Part shown: positions 1 through 6,802 of the stretch, piece by piece
Layout of the letters: the number at the start of each line of letters is the position of its first letter
Position numbering within the stretch: position 1 is the stretch's first letter
From: Prevotella sp.
GTDB lineage: Bacteria; Bacteroidota; Bacteroidia; Bacteroidales; Dysgonomonadaceae
Assembly: GCA_031263965.1 (NCBI GenBank)
Contig: JAISES010000260.1
Location: 1 to 6,802 of the forward strand
Length of the DNA: 6,802 nt
Direction: 5' to 3'
Position numbers and translations under genes: made by a program
The notes under the pieces: model-generated
What the model saw: the letters and a program-made list of their open reading frames with translations, nothing else
Told to the model about the DNA's origin: nothing
Database searches by the model: none

Positions 1-1689
<1,689 letters not shown>

Positions 1690-1710
1690 TCAGGTTTTAC
1701 AATTATTGTT

Positions 1711-1734
1711 TTAGTAACGTGTAAAAAATAAGAT
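1711..1734 (-). repeat. Direct copy of the operator half-site in the GH2 leader
   Basis: This 24-bp stretch matches 1811-1834 at 21 of 24 positions, in the same orientation and exactly 100 bp away. On the minus strand its core reads ATTTTTTACACGTTACTA. It lies in the predicted 5' leader of the GH2 gene, about 47-64 nt after the transcription start. With the palindrome at 1796-1829 it makes three half-sites around one promoter. Confidence 0.55.
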
Positions 1735-1780
1735 GGCGATTTAAATCATATAATCGATTAATTATTAGCGAATTTACCGT

Positions 1781-1788
1781 CAAAGATA
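1781..1788 (-). promoter_or_regulatory. Predicted -7 box (TATCTTTG) of the GH2 gene
   Basis: The minus strand reads TATCTTTG, a perfect match to the Bacteroidota -7 consensus TAnnTTTG. Transcription would begin near 1775, giving a leader of about 110 nt before the ATG at 1665. No good TTTG -33 box lies at the expected distance. That region is instead occupied by the palindrome at 1796-1829, which suggests regulated use of the promoter (inference). Confidence 0.6.
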
Positions 1789-1795
1789 CCAAATT

Positions 1796-1829
1796 ATTTT
1801 TCACACGTACTAAGTAACGTATAAAAAAT
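1796..1829. promoter_or_regulatory. Imperfect 34-bp palindrome, candidate operator of the GH2 gene
   Basis: The left arm reads ATTTTTCACACGTACT (1796-1811). The right arm (1812-1829), read on the minus strand, is ATTTTTTATACGTTACTT. The arms differ by a few substitutions and one missing T. Relative to the predicted start near 1775, the site spans about -21 to -54, so a bound protein would cover the -33 region. The binding protein is unknown. Confidence 0.5.
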
Positions 1830-1914
1830 CAGATAAATAACTGATATTATGCAATACCGGAAAACAGTATCATTTTATATTATCGTTCTTTTTCTCAAAA
1901 ATGCTTTATGCGCC

Positions 1915-2175
1915 TACTTTGACTTTCTCTTTCGCGTCATTGAGAGGGTTTACCCGAAGCAATCCAATTGTATTTTCGGGCAGTAAAGGACTGCCCCTAC
2001 CGCTAACCGCCCAATTTCCGGATTGCATCGCCTTTCAGGCTCAGACAAGCATCCCGTTTTACGCCTTTTTCTCCTGACGGGTTCCCCGCACGTAAAGCAC
2101 ACGGCGCAGGGCTGACGCGTATTATCGCCGTATTGCGGTTTCCGGCCTTTGTCCGCAGCAGGGGAACACTTCCGC
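1915..2175. repeat. GC-rich, self-complementary non-coding island (probable dispersed repeat or structured element)
   Basis: Positions 1981-2160 are about 57 % GC, against roughly 40 % or less in the neighbouring genes. No convincing ORF exists. Module one: GCAATCC (1959-1965) pairs with GGATTGC (2020-2026), enclosing a perfect hairpin, GGGCAGT (1978-1984) with ACTGCCC (1990-1996). Module two: GTTCCCC (2081-2087) pairs with GGGGAAC (2161-2167), enclosing ACGGCG/CGCCGT (2101-2106/2126-2131) and TGCGG/CCGCA (2134-2138/2153-2157), a possible branched fold. From memory, the stretches around 1934-1965 and 2020-2040 resemble decayed, inverted copies of a dispersed bacterial repeat containing CGTCATTGCGAG and GAAGCAATC. 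I could not search for other copies. The rest of the GH2-secG gap is AT-rich, with nothing further recognised between 1840 and 1915. Confidence 0.45.
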
Positions 2176-2184
2176 CGAGAGCAT

Positions 2185-2217
2185 AAACAAAAAAGCCTGC
2201 TGATTATCAGCAGGCTT
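2185..2217 (-). terminator. Intrinsic terminator of the secG operon
   Basis: AAGCCTGCTGA (2193-2203) and TCAGCAGGCTT (2207-2217) form a perfect 11-bp inverted repeat around TTA. Sterically this gives a 10-bp stem with a 5-nt loop. On the minus strand the stem runs into TTTTTT, then G and TTT (down to 2185), a typical U-tract. It starts 20 nt after the secG stop codon, so it ends the operon 5139-2238. There is no U-tract on the plus strand. Confidence 0.9.
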
Positions 2218-2237
2218 CCTGTATAATTTAATCCTGA

Positions 2238-2588
2238 TTAATTTTCAGGTGTTGAAGGTATTTGTTGCGTCCCCTGATTGGCCGGAATGGTTGTCGACAT
2301 ATCCGGTGTTCCTGCCGGAATTGGTTGTTGAGTTTCTATTTGTGTAGCAGGAGCATTGAAGCCGGCTTTAGGTCTCATCATTACACATACTATACTCATT
2401 ATCATAATAAAACCCGCCAGTCCCCAAGTCGTTTTTTCAAGGAAATCGGTTGTTTTGCGAACACCCATAATAGCATTTGATGAAGAAAATCCTGACGACA
2501 GGCCTCCTCCTTTCGAGTTTTGTACTAAAACTATCAACACTAAAGCAATAGCTGCGATAACAATTAATATGGTAACAAGCGCAATCAT
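2238..2588 (-). CDS. secG: Preprotein translocase subunit SecG
   Basis: SecG is the small accessory subunit of the SecYEG channel in the inner membrane and aids SecA-driven protein export. The 116-residue product has the family layout. TM helix one is residues 2-22, then a cytoplasmic loop with the hallmark QNSKGGGLSSGF (23-34), then TM helix two at about 54-71 after TDFLEKTTW. The tail (about 75-116) is rich in Pro, Thr and Gln, is likely disordered, and should be poorly conserved. The length is close to E. coli SecG (110 aa). The start ATG (2586-2588) overlaps the upstream stop in an ATGA, which indicates translational coupling and supports this start. It is the last gene of the operon, and the terminator at 2185-2217 follows it. 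Confidence 0.95.
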   Translation of the reverse strand: MIALVTILIVIAAIALVLIVLVQNSKGGGLSSGFSSSNAIMGVRKTTDFLEKTTWGLAGFIMIMSIVCVMMRPKAGFNAPATQIETQQPIPAGTPDMSTTIPANQGTQQIPSTPEN

Positions 2589-3367
2589 TTTTTATCTTTA
2601 TGTTTTGTATTTATAATCAATTTTTCGAGAAAACTCAATTGGTCTGCAAAGTAAATATTTTTTTTCGGATAATTCAAACTTAAATGTTTAATTATTTTAT
2701 ATGCCTTCTCGTACTTTTTCTGTTTTATATATATTTTGGCGAGAGTTTCCGTAAAAAAGACGTCCTCAGTAAGTTCTTCCTCATTTTCTTCCCCATTTCT
2801 TTCCTCACCCGCCTCATATTTATCTTTTTCTTTGATACGGATACGGATTTTACCTTCTTCCGATTTGTTGATGAAAGAATCTATTATGCTTTGATGCTTC
2901 AGATTAACTGTTTCTTCCTGATCCTCTTGTCCTGAAGCGTACCCTGTGAGTTTTAAAGCTTCTTCGCTTTGTGCATATGAAAGATAATCGGTACTAGCCA
3001 GACTGGAGTGGGAAATACTGTATTCTAATTCGGAAGTTTCATCGTCACGGGATTCGAAAAACGCATTCAACAATATGCCGGTTTTATCTTCATTTATTTC
3101 TTTTTTACCTGTTTGGGCAAAGAAACCATCATATTCTTCACTGAATATGTAATAAAACAAAGCTCTCCTGTCATTTATGGCAATACTTAACCGTTCCAGC
3201 TCATTTTTATAGCCGTCGTCGCTGTTTGCGTACAAAGACTTCAGATAGGCAAAGATAGCAGCTTGAAAATAAGGATATTTTTCGATAAGCTCTCTTAGCG
3301 ATCCGGCTTCTTGCCTGTTGGCAACAGCATCTTTTTGGATGAACTGATAAAACTGTTGAATATCCAT
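2585..3367 (-). CDS. TPR-containing protein of unknown function between lptE and secG
   Basis: This is a 260-residue protein with no signal peptide or membrane segment, so probably cytoplasmic. The N-terminal part (1-80) is predicted helical, with a patch LRELIEKYPYFQAAIFAYLKSL at 24-45. The middle (about 105-200) is acidic and low in complexity, with clusters of Glu, Lys and Arg (for example GEERNGEENEEELTED, 187-202), and is probably flexible. The C-terminus has one clear tetratricopeptide repeat at about 203-236 (TETLAKIYIKQKKYEKAYKI) followed by another helix, suggesting protein-protein contact. From memory, Bacteroidales genomes often have such a gene beside secG. It begins 3 nt after the lptE stop and overlaps secG by 4 nt, so it is co-expressed with envelope genes. 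A link to export or LPS assembly is inference only. Confidence 0.85.
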   Translation of the reverse strand: MDIQQFYQFIQKDAVANRQEAGSLRELIEKYPYFQAAIFAYLKSLYANSDDGYKNELERLSIAINDRRALFYYIFSEEYDGFFAQTGKKEINEDKTGILLNAFFESRDDETSELEYSISHSSLASTDYLSYAQSEEALKLTGYASGQEDQEETVNLKHQSIIDSFINKSEEGKIRIRIKEKDKYEAGEERNGEENEEELTEDVFFTETLAKIYIKQKKYEKAYKIIKHLSLNYPKKNIYFADQLSFLEKLIINTKHKDKK

Positions 3368-3370
3368 TCT

Positions 3371-3886
3371 TTACCAATTGCCCATTGTGGCATTGAATAT
3401 CTGGTCTACGATATCTTTGTTTAATTCTTCTATAAGCTGGTCCTGTACTTCGGTAAGCATTCTGCTGCTGGCGAAATCCCTGTATGCCGAAATCGTTTCT
3501 TCTTTATCTTCTTCCGGTTTTTTATTATTGCGGAAACGGAATTTTACAGTCATAGTCAGGCGGGTTTCCGACGCCAGATTAATACCTTGATTTGTTTCTT
3601 TTACAGATAGGGGCGTTAAGTCGTAGCGGACAATCTCGCCTTCTATCTCCATCGACGGATTTACGTCTGTCAGTTGTAGCTTCGTGCCTCGTACAAATAC
3701 ATCCTTCATCCGTTCGTTAAACGTTTGCGTTAGCGGCGGATAAACGAGTGGGGCCTGATTCTGGAAATCGCGTATGTTGATAGTCGGATTTTCTTTGTAG
3801 TCGATATGCGATCCATTAAATTTATATGAAATCGTGCAGGCTACCATCGCTATGGATAAAATAACAAGCGAGATTATTCTTTTCAT
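3371..3886 (-). CDS. lptE: LPS-assembly outer-membrane lipoprotein LptE (Bacteroidota type)
   Basis: LptE is the lipoprotein plug of the LptD barrel that places lipopolysaccharide in the outer leaflet of the outer membrane. The 171-residue product starts with a lipoprotein signal, MKRIISLVILSIAMVAC, with the acylated Cys at 17. The lipobox is slightly unusual (Met at -3, VA before Cys). Features matching Bacteroidales LptE as I remember it are SYKFNGSHIDY (20-30), QAPLVYPPLTQTFNERMKD (44-62), IEGEIVRYDLTPLSVKE (81-97) and the C-terminal EVQDQLIEELNKDIVDQIFNATMGNW. Similarity to E. coli LptE is low, so the call rests on the Bacteroidota form. The start overlaps the upstream regulator's stop in an ATGA (3883-3886), and the next gene begins 3 nt after its stop. 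The sequence looks intact. Confidence 0.88.
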   Translation of the reverse strand: MKRIISLVILSIAMVACTISYKFNGSHIDYKENPTINIRDFQNQAPLVYPPLTQTFNERMKDVFVRGTKLQLTDVNPSMEIEGEIVRYDLTPLSVKETNQGINLASETRLTMTVKFRFRNNKKPEEDKEETISAYRDFASSRMLTEVQDQLIEELNKDIVDQIFNATMGNW

Positions 3887-5139
3887 AGATTTTCCAGATT
3901 ATATTCTTTTATTTTACGATAGAGTGTACGTTCCGATATTTTCAAATCTTTTGCTGCGTTTTTCCGTTTTCCGTTATGACGATCCAATGCCTTTATTATC
4001 ATATCTTTCTCCACATCTTGCAGCGAAAGGGTTTCTTCTTCATAGTCGGGGTCGTATATAACATCCGCTTCTGTAATATCGGCAGGTGTATGCAGGCTTT
4101 CTTTTATGGGAATGGCTGTCCTTTCGTTCTGATTAACGACCCTTGGCGTAAGAGGGGTATCGTTATTTATTATCGGAGTAGAAACTATGTCCGAAGCCTT
4201 CAGGTTTCCGGCTACAATGTCGTGAACGATTTTCTTTAGTTCGTTCATGTCTTTTTTCATATCGAACAGCACCTGGTACAGAATTTCGCGTTCATTGCTG
4301 AATGTTTTCCGGTCGTTGCCTAAGTTGCCGGCAGGTATTAATCCTACTTCGTTAGCAGGGAGGTATAACTTTAGTATATCGGCTGTGATTTCTCTACTTT
4401 GTTCTATAATGGAAATTTGTTCGGTAATATTTTTCAATTGACGGATATTTCCGGGCCAATAGTAATCTTTTAACATTTTGCGTGCTTCGTCTGTTAATGA
4501 GATAGGAGGCATGCTGTATTTTTCGGCGCAGTCGCCGGCAAATTTCCTGAACAGAAGGGGAATATCATCTTTTCTGTCCCTGAGCGCAGGTATCCGTACA
4601 GGAACTGTATTCAGCCGGTAATATAAATCTTCCCTGAAACGGCCGTTACGGGTTGCTGTTATCATGTCCAGATTAGTAGCGGCGACAACACGCACATCGG
4701 TTTTTTCGACTTTCGACGAGCCTACTTTTATAAACTCTCCTGTTTCCAGTACTCGTAATAATCTGGCTTGAGTAGAGAGCGGCAGTTCTCCTACTTCGTC
4801 CAAAAATAAAGTGCCTCCGTTCGCAACTTCGAAATACCCCTTGCGTTCACCTGTAGCTCCTGTAAACGAGCCTTTTTCGTGGCCGAAAAGTTCCGAATCA
4901 ATAGTACCTTCGGGTATGGAACCGCAATTGACAGCTATATAAGCGCCATGTTTGCGGTGGCTGAACTGATGAATAATTTGCGGGAAGTTTTCTTTGCCCA
5001 CGCCGCTCTCTCCTGTTACCAGCACCGACATATCGGTGGGAGCCACCTGGAGGGCAATATCTATAGCGCGGTTCAGGTCGGGACAGTTCCCGATGATACC
5101 GAAACGTTGTTTTACTTGTTGAATATCTGGTTTTGCCAT
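3883..5139 (-). CDS. Sigma-54-dependent activator (AAA+ domain plus Fis-type HTH, no sensory domain)
   Basis: Proteins of this family hydrolyse ATP to open promoters bound by sigma-54 RNA polymerase. In the 418-residue product the AAA+ domain begins almost at the N-terminus (about 12-260), with no receiver, GAF or PAS domain before it. Visible motifs are Walker A GESGVGKE (43-50, Val where Thr is usual), the sigma-54 contact loop GSFTGA (90-95, Ser in place of the usual Ala), Walker B TLFLDEVGE (110-118), sensor I ATN (154-156), GRFREDLYYRLN with the arginine-finger region (166-177) and WPGNIRQLKN (228-237). A linker of about 110 residues follows, then a Fis-type HTH (about 376-415, KRKNAAKDLKISERTLYRKI). 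An in-frame TAA at 5158-5160 and the -7 box at 5172-5179 support the start. It is first in an operon with lptE and secG. Its targets and signal are unknown. Confidence 0.92.
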   Translation of the reverse strand: MAKPDIQQVKQRFGIIGNCPDLNRAIDIALQVAPTDMSVLVTGESGVGKENFPQIIHQFSHRKHGAYIAVNCGSIPEGTIDSELFGHEKGSFTGATGERKGYFEVANGGTLFLDEVGELPLSTQARLLRVLETGEFIKVGSSKVEKTDVRVVAATNLDMITATRNGRFREDLYYRLNTVPVRIPALRDRKDDIPLLFRKFAGDCAEKYSMPPISLTDEARKMLKDYYWPGNIRQLKNITEQISIIEQSREITADILKLYLPANEVGLIPAGNLGNDRKTFSNEREILYQVLFDMKKDMNELKKIVHDIVAGNLKASDIVSTPIINNDTPLTPRVVNQNERTAIPIKESLHTPADITEADVIYDPDYEEETLSLQDVEKDMIIKALDRHNGKRKNAAKDLKISERTLYRKIKEYNLENL

Positions 5140-5171
5140 ATGCTTAATCGGTAATGTTTAACGAAACCTGA

Positions 5172-5179
5172 CAAAATTA
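5172..5179 (-). promoter_or_regulatory. Predicted -7 box (TAATTTTG) of the activator-lptE-TPR-secG operon
   Basis: The minus strand reads TAATTTTG, a perfect TAnnTTTG match, ending 33 nt before the ATG of the activator gene. Transcription would start near 5167 with a leader of about 28 nt. A -33 TTTG is not evident. No sigma-54 -24/-12 element (GG-N10-GC type) was found here, so autoregulation through sigma-54 is not supported. Confidence 0.6.
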
Positions 5180-5233
5180 CATATTTATTCTGTTTGTGTC
5201 AGTCTTTTTTAGTGAAGATTTCTAAAAGCTATC

Positions 5234-5251
5234 GTCAATGTCAATGTCAAT
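5234..5251. repeat. Three tandem copies of GTCAAT
   Basis: The hexamer GTCAAT occurs three times in a row (5234-5239, 5240-5245, 5246-5251). A degenerate GTTAAT follows at 5253-5258. The array sits in the divergent intergenic region, about midway between the two predicted -7 boxes. It could be a cluster of binding sites or a simple slippage-prone repeat. Confidence 0.6.
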
Positions 5252-5295
5252 GGTTAATGTTCGTTTTTTACACCGTAAGTAATGGTATTATCTTT

Positions 5296-5303
5296 TACTT
5301 TTG
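5296..5303 (+). promoter_or_regulatory. Predicted -7 box (TACTTTTG) of the ketopantoate-reductase-like gene
   Basis: TACTTTTG matches TAnnTTTG perfectly and lies 44 nt before the ATG at 5348, so the leader would be about 40 nt. It diverges from the -7 box at 5172-5179, with about 116 bp between the two. The -33 region has no TTTG but carries TTTTTTACAC (5264-5273), identical to the core of the half-sites near the GH2 promoter. Confidence 0.6.
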
Positions 5304-5347
5304 TTTTATGGAAAGATTTCAAGTCATACATTAAATACTAACTTATT

Positions 5348-6259
5348 ATGAAAATACTTATTTACGGGGCTGGAGTTATCGGGTGTACGTATGGATGGCA
5401 ATTGTCGAAAGCCGGGTATGATACGACTGTGTTGGTAAGAGAAAGGAAAAAAGAGCAGATAGAAAGAGACGGGATAAATATACATTGTACGGACTTTAGG
5501 TATGGAAAGAAGAAAACCGGACAAGCTGTTTTTCGTCCTAAAGTGATTGATAAGTTATCTCCTGATAATGATTTCGAATACATTATAGTCTCTGTTCGCA
5601 ATCCTCATCTGAAAGAAGTTTTGCCTGTATTGAAACATTCGGCAGGGAAAGCAAATATTCTTTTCTTTATGAATATTCTGGATTTTGGCGAAATAGATAA
5701 ATATCTATCCTCAAAACAATACTTTGTCGGATTCCCGTTTATGGTAGGCGGATGTAAAGAGAACGGATATATTAATTCCATTATTTCAGGCTCTAAATAC
5801 TCGAAGACCATGCTGGGTGAATTGAATGGCGAAAATAGTGAACGGGTTCAGGCCATAGCCTCGGCGATGGAAAGTGCCGGAATGAAACCCTTTGTTTCGT
5901 ATCAGATTAAAAACTGGCTTATTCCTCATGGTGTATTTATTGCTGCGTTGTCGGCGGGAATAATAAAAGCAGGAGGAACAATGGAGGCTTTTATTGATAA
6001 TACAAAGATTGTCAAAGACACCATAAAAGATATTCGACGAGGTTTTCAGATATGTGCTGAAAGAGGGATTGATCCCAGAAAAGAAAAAGTAAACAAGCTT
6101 TATTATTTGCCACTGTTTATAAGTGTTCCGGTGGTGAAAAAGATATTTAACGATGAGGTAATGCGCATGATGTTTGACGGATACCTGAAATATTCGACAG
6201 AGGAAGTAAAGAAAATGTTAGCTGATATCTATGGCGGGGGTAACTTATGTAACACGTAA
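5348..6259 (+). CDS. Ketopantoate reductase (ApbA/PanE)-like oxidoreductase with altered active site
   Basis: The 303-residue cytosolic protein has a clear N-terminal Rossmann fold. The strand MKILIYGAGVIG carries GxGxxG (7-12), and Arg31 in VLVRERKK matches the NADP-binding Arg31 of E. coli PanE. True PanE makes pantoate from ketopantoate in pantothenate and CoA synthesis. Here the central HNG(M)G motif is replaced by FFMNILDF, keeping only an Asn (109). The catalytic Lys of PanE (in WRKLAVN) aligns with Ile192 in NWLIPHGVF, and the C-terminal SSM...E-ID segment is not recognisable. I therefore infer a paralogue acting on another substrate rather than the pathway enzyme. The C-terminal domain (about 185-295) still looks helical. 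The start has a leader with no Shine-Dalgarno, as elsewhere in the window. The final residues (YGGGNLCNT) follow a run of five Gs (6236-6240), so the exact end could be altered. Confidence 0.8.
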   Translation: MKILIYGAGVIGCTYGWQLSKAGYDTTVLVRERKKEQIERDGINIHCTDFRYGKKKTGQAVFRPKVIDKLSPDNDFEYIIVSVRNPHLKEVLPVLKHSAGKANILFFMNILDFGEIDKYLSSKQYFVGFPFMVGGCKENGYINSIISGSKYSKTMLGELNGENSERVQAIASAMESAGMKPFVSYQIKNWLIPHGVFIAALSAGIIKAGGTMEAFIDNTKIVKDTIKDIRRGFQICAERGIDPRKEKVNKLYYLPLFISVPVVKKIFNDEVMRMMFDGYLKYSTEEVKKMLADIYGGGNLCNT

Positions 6260-6303
6260 TGAAGCTGGTGCAAATATCTCAGGTAAAATAAAAGAAATCG
6301 TAA

Positions 6304-6582
6304 CTATTTGGTATAAATGGCAAAATAAATAGTAGTACGACAACGACGAAACAAGTAACTACAACTTATACCATAACTCATAAAAATGAACGTTTAGACG
6401 AGTTCCAGTTCAACTTTTTCAACGATTATCCTATCAAAAGGATGTCTGATGATGGAAAATACATAGTTCCTATCCGTAAAGGAAAAGGGATTATTGAAAC
6501 AAGTATATTACCTGTTACTAATAGTTTTTTCACCTATAAGAGATTCCAGGAAAGAAATATTTCACCTAATTTTGGAGAATAA
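6304..6582 (+). pseudogene. 3' part of a gene lacking a start codon (probable frameshifted or truncated gene)
   Basis: This frame is open for 92 codons after a TAA at 6301-6303 but has no ATG, GTG or TTG before Met at 6442-6444, which would leave only 46 residues. The product is Thr-rich at first (SSTTTTKQVTTTYTIT), then looks like a compact soluble domain (NERLDEFQFNFFNDYP, KYIVPIRKGKGIIETS, FFTYKRFQERN). The other two frames are interrupted early. A second short ORF, 6231-6332 (33 aa, MAGVTYVTRNEAGANISGKI...), starts inside the end of the preceding gene. One base lost near 6306-6309 would join the two into about 117 residues. I recognise no family. It may be a decayed gene, a phase-variable gene or a sequencing error. 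It ends 31 nt before the next gene. Confidence 0.55.
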
Positions 6583-6613
6583 AAGTAATTAAGTTTCTTT
6601 TAAAAACACGTAT

Positions 6614-6802
6614 ATGAAAAAAATAATATTAATTCTTTGTTCACTACCAGTTGTGTCCGCTTTTACATCTTGTGATAAAAACGACCCTGACAATGTTCGT
6701 TATTTGGACAATAGGCTTGTTGAAGGAACGTGGTATAACAAAGTTGCTAAAGATTCATTAGTATATACCTTTAAAGACAATAAGTTGATAACCGAATTCT
6801 AC
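6614..6802 (+). CDS. Putative surface lipoprotein, lipocalin-like start (N-terminal 63 aa; runs off the window)
   Basis: The ATG at 6614-6616 opens 63 codons to the right edge. MKKIILILCSLPVVSAFTSC is a lipoprotein signal with lipobox FTSC and the acylated Cys at 20. Directly after it comes DKNDPDN, an acidic stretch like the lipoprotein export signal that sends Bacteroidota lipoproteins to the cell surface. The mature part begins VEGTWYNKVAKDSLVYTFKDNKL (36-58). The GTW followed by short beta-strand-like segments resembles the first strand of lipocalin-like lipoproteins, but this is weak. The leader is AT-rich. A near match to the -7 consensus, TAAGTTTC (6590-6597), may or may not be its promoter. 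It could also be co-transcribed with the broken gene before it. Function unknown. Confidence 0.75.
   Translation, partial: MKKIILILCSLPVVSAFTSCDKNDPDNVRYLDNRLVEGTWYNKVAKDSLVYTFKDNKLITEFY

Noticed and set aside
2003..2190. An open minus-strand frame of about 60 codons across the GC-rich island
   Set aside because: It has no start codon, starts inside the terminator U-tract, and overlaps strong inverted repeats; the only nearby ATG (2182-2184) opens just 20 codons in another frame. Openness is explained by high GC.
4879..5154. Plus-strand open frame opposite the activator's Walker region
   Set aside because: It is the reverse of conserved AAA+ coding sequence and has no independent evidence of being a gene.
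6580..6602. Weak hairpin TAAAAG/CTTTTA before the lipoprotein gene
   Set aside because: A 6-bp, almost all A-T stem with an 11-nt loop is too weak to call a terminator.

Overview
The window reads as chromosomal DNA of a Bacteroidota member, most likely order Bacteroidales and possibly Dysgonomonas-like. The protein families are typical of that phylum: a Bacteroidales-type LptE, a secreted LacZ-type GH2 enzyme with a lectin-like N-terminus, and a surface-type lipoprotein. Three intergenic regions carry the Bacteroidota sigma-ABfr -7 motif TAnnTTTG, and no gene start shows a clear Shine-Dalgarno sequence. The genus is an inference.

Left part (1-1665, minus strand): the N-terminal 555 residues of a secreted GH2 beta-galactosidase whose catalytic half lies beyond the left edge. 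Its upstream region (1666 to about 1840) has a perfect -7 box. Around it are three copies of a roughly 17-bp half-site, two of which form a 34-bp imperfect palindrome over the -33 region. Next comes a GC-rich (about 57 % over 1981-2160), apparently non-coding, strongly self-complementary island at about 1915-2175. It abuts a clear intrinsic terminator that serves the operon to its right.

Centre (2238-5139, minus strand): a tight four-gene operon, transcribed right to left. It encodes a sigma-54-type AAA+ activator with a Fis HTH but no sensory domain, the LPS-assembly lipoprotein LptE, a TPR-containing protein of unknown function, and the preprotein translocase subunit SecG. Two junctions are 4-nt ATGA overlaps and the third gap is 3 nt. 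A -7 box lies about 33 nt before the first gene and a terminator lies 20 nt after the last. Apart from the regulator and the unknown protein, the theme is building the cell envelope.

Right part (plus strand): a divergent region (5140-5347) with a perfect -7 box on each strand precedes a ketopantoate-reductase-like oxidoreductase (5348-6259). That protein keeps the Rossmann nucleotide-binding motif but seems to lack the family's catalytic lysine. Then follow a probably broken gene (6304-6582, no start codon, a possible 5' part in another frame) and the first 63 residues of a lipoprotein that runs off the right edge.

I do not see a convincing new multi-gene system. The most unusual signals are the repeated half-sites around the GH2 promoter, the GC-rich structured island, and the frameshifted gene near the right edge.
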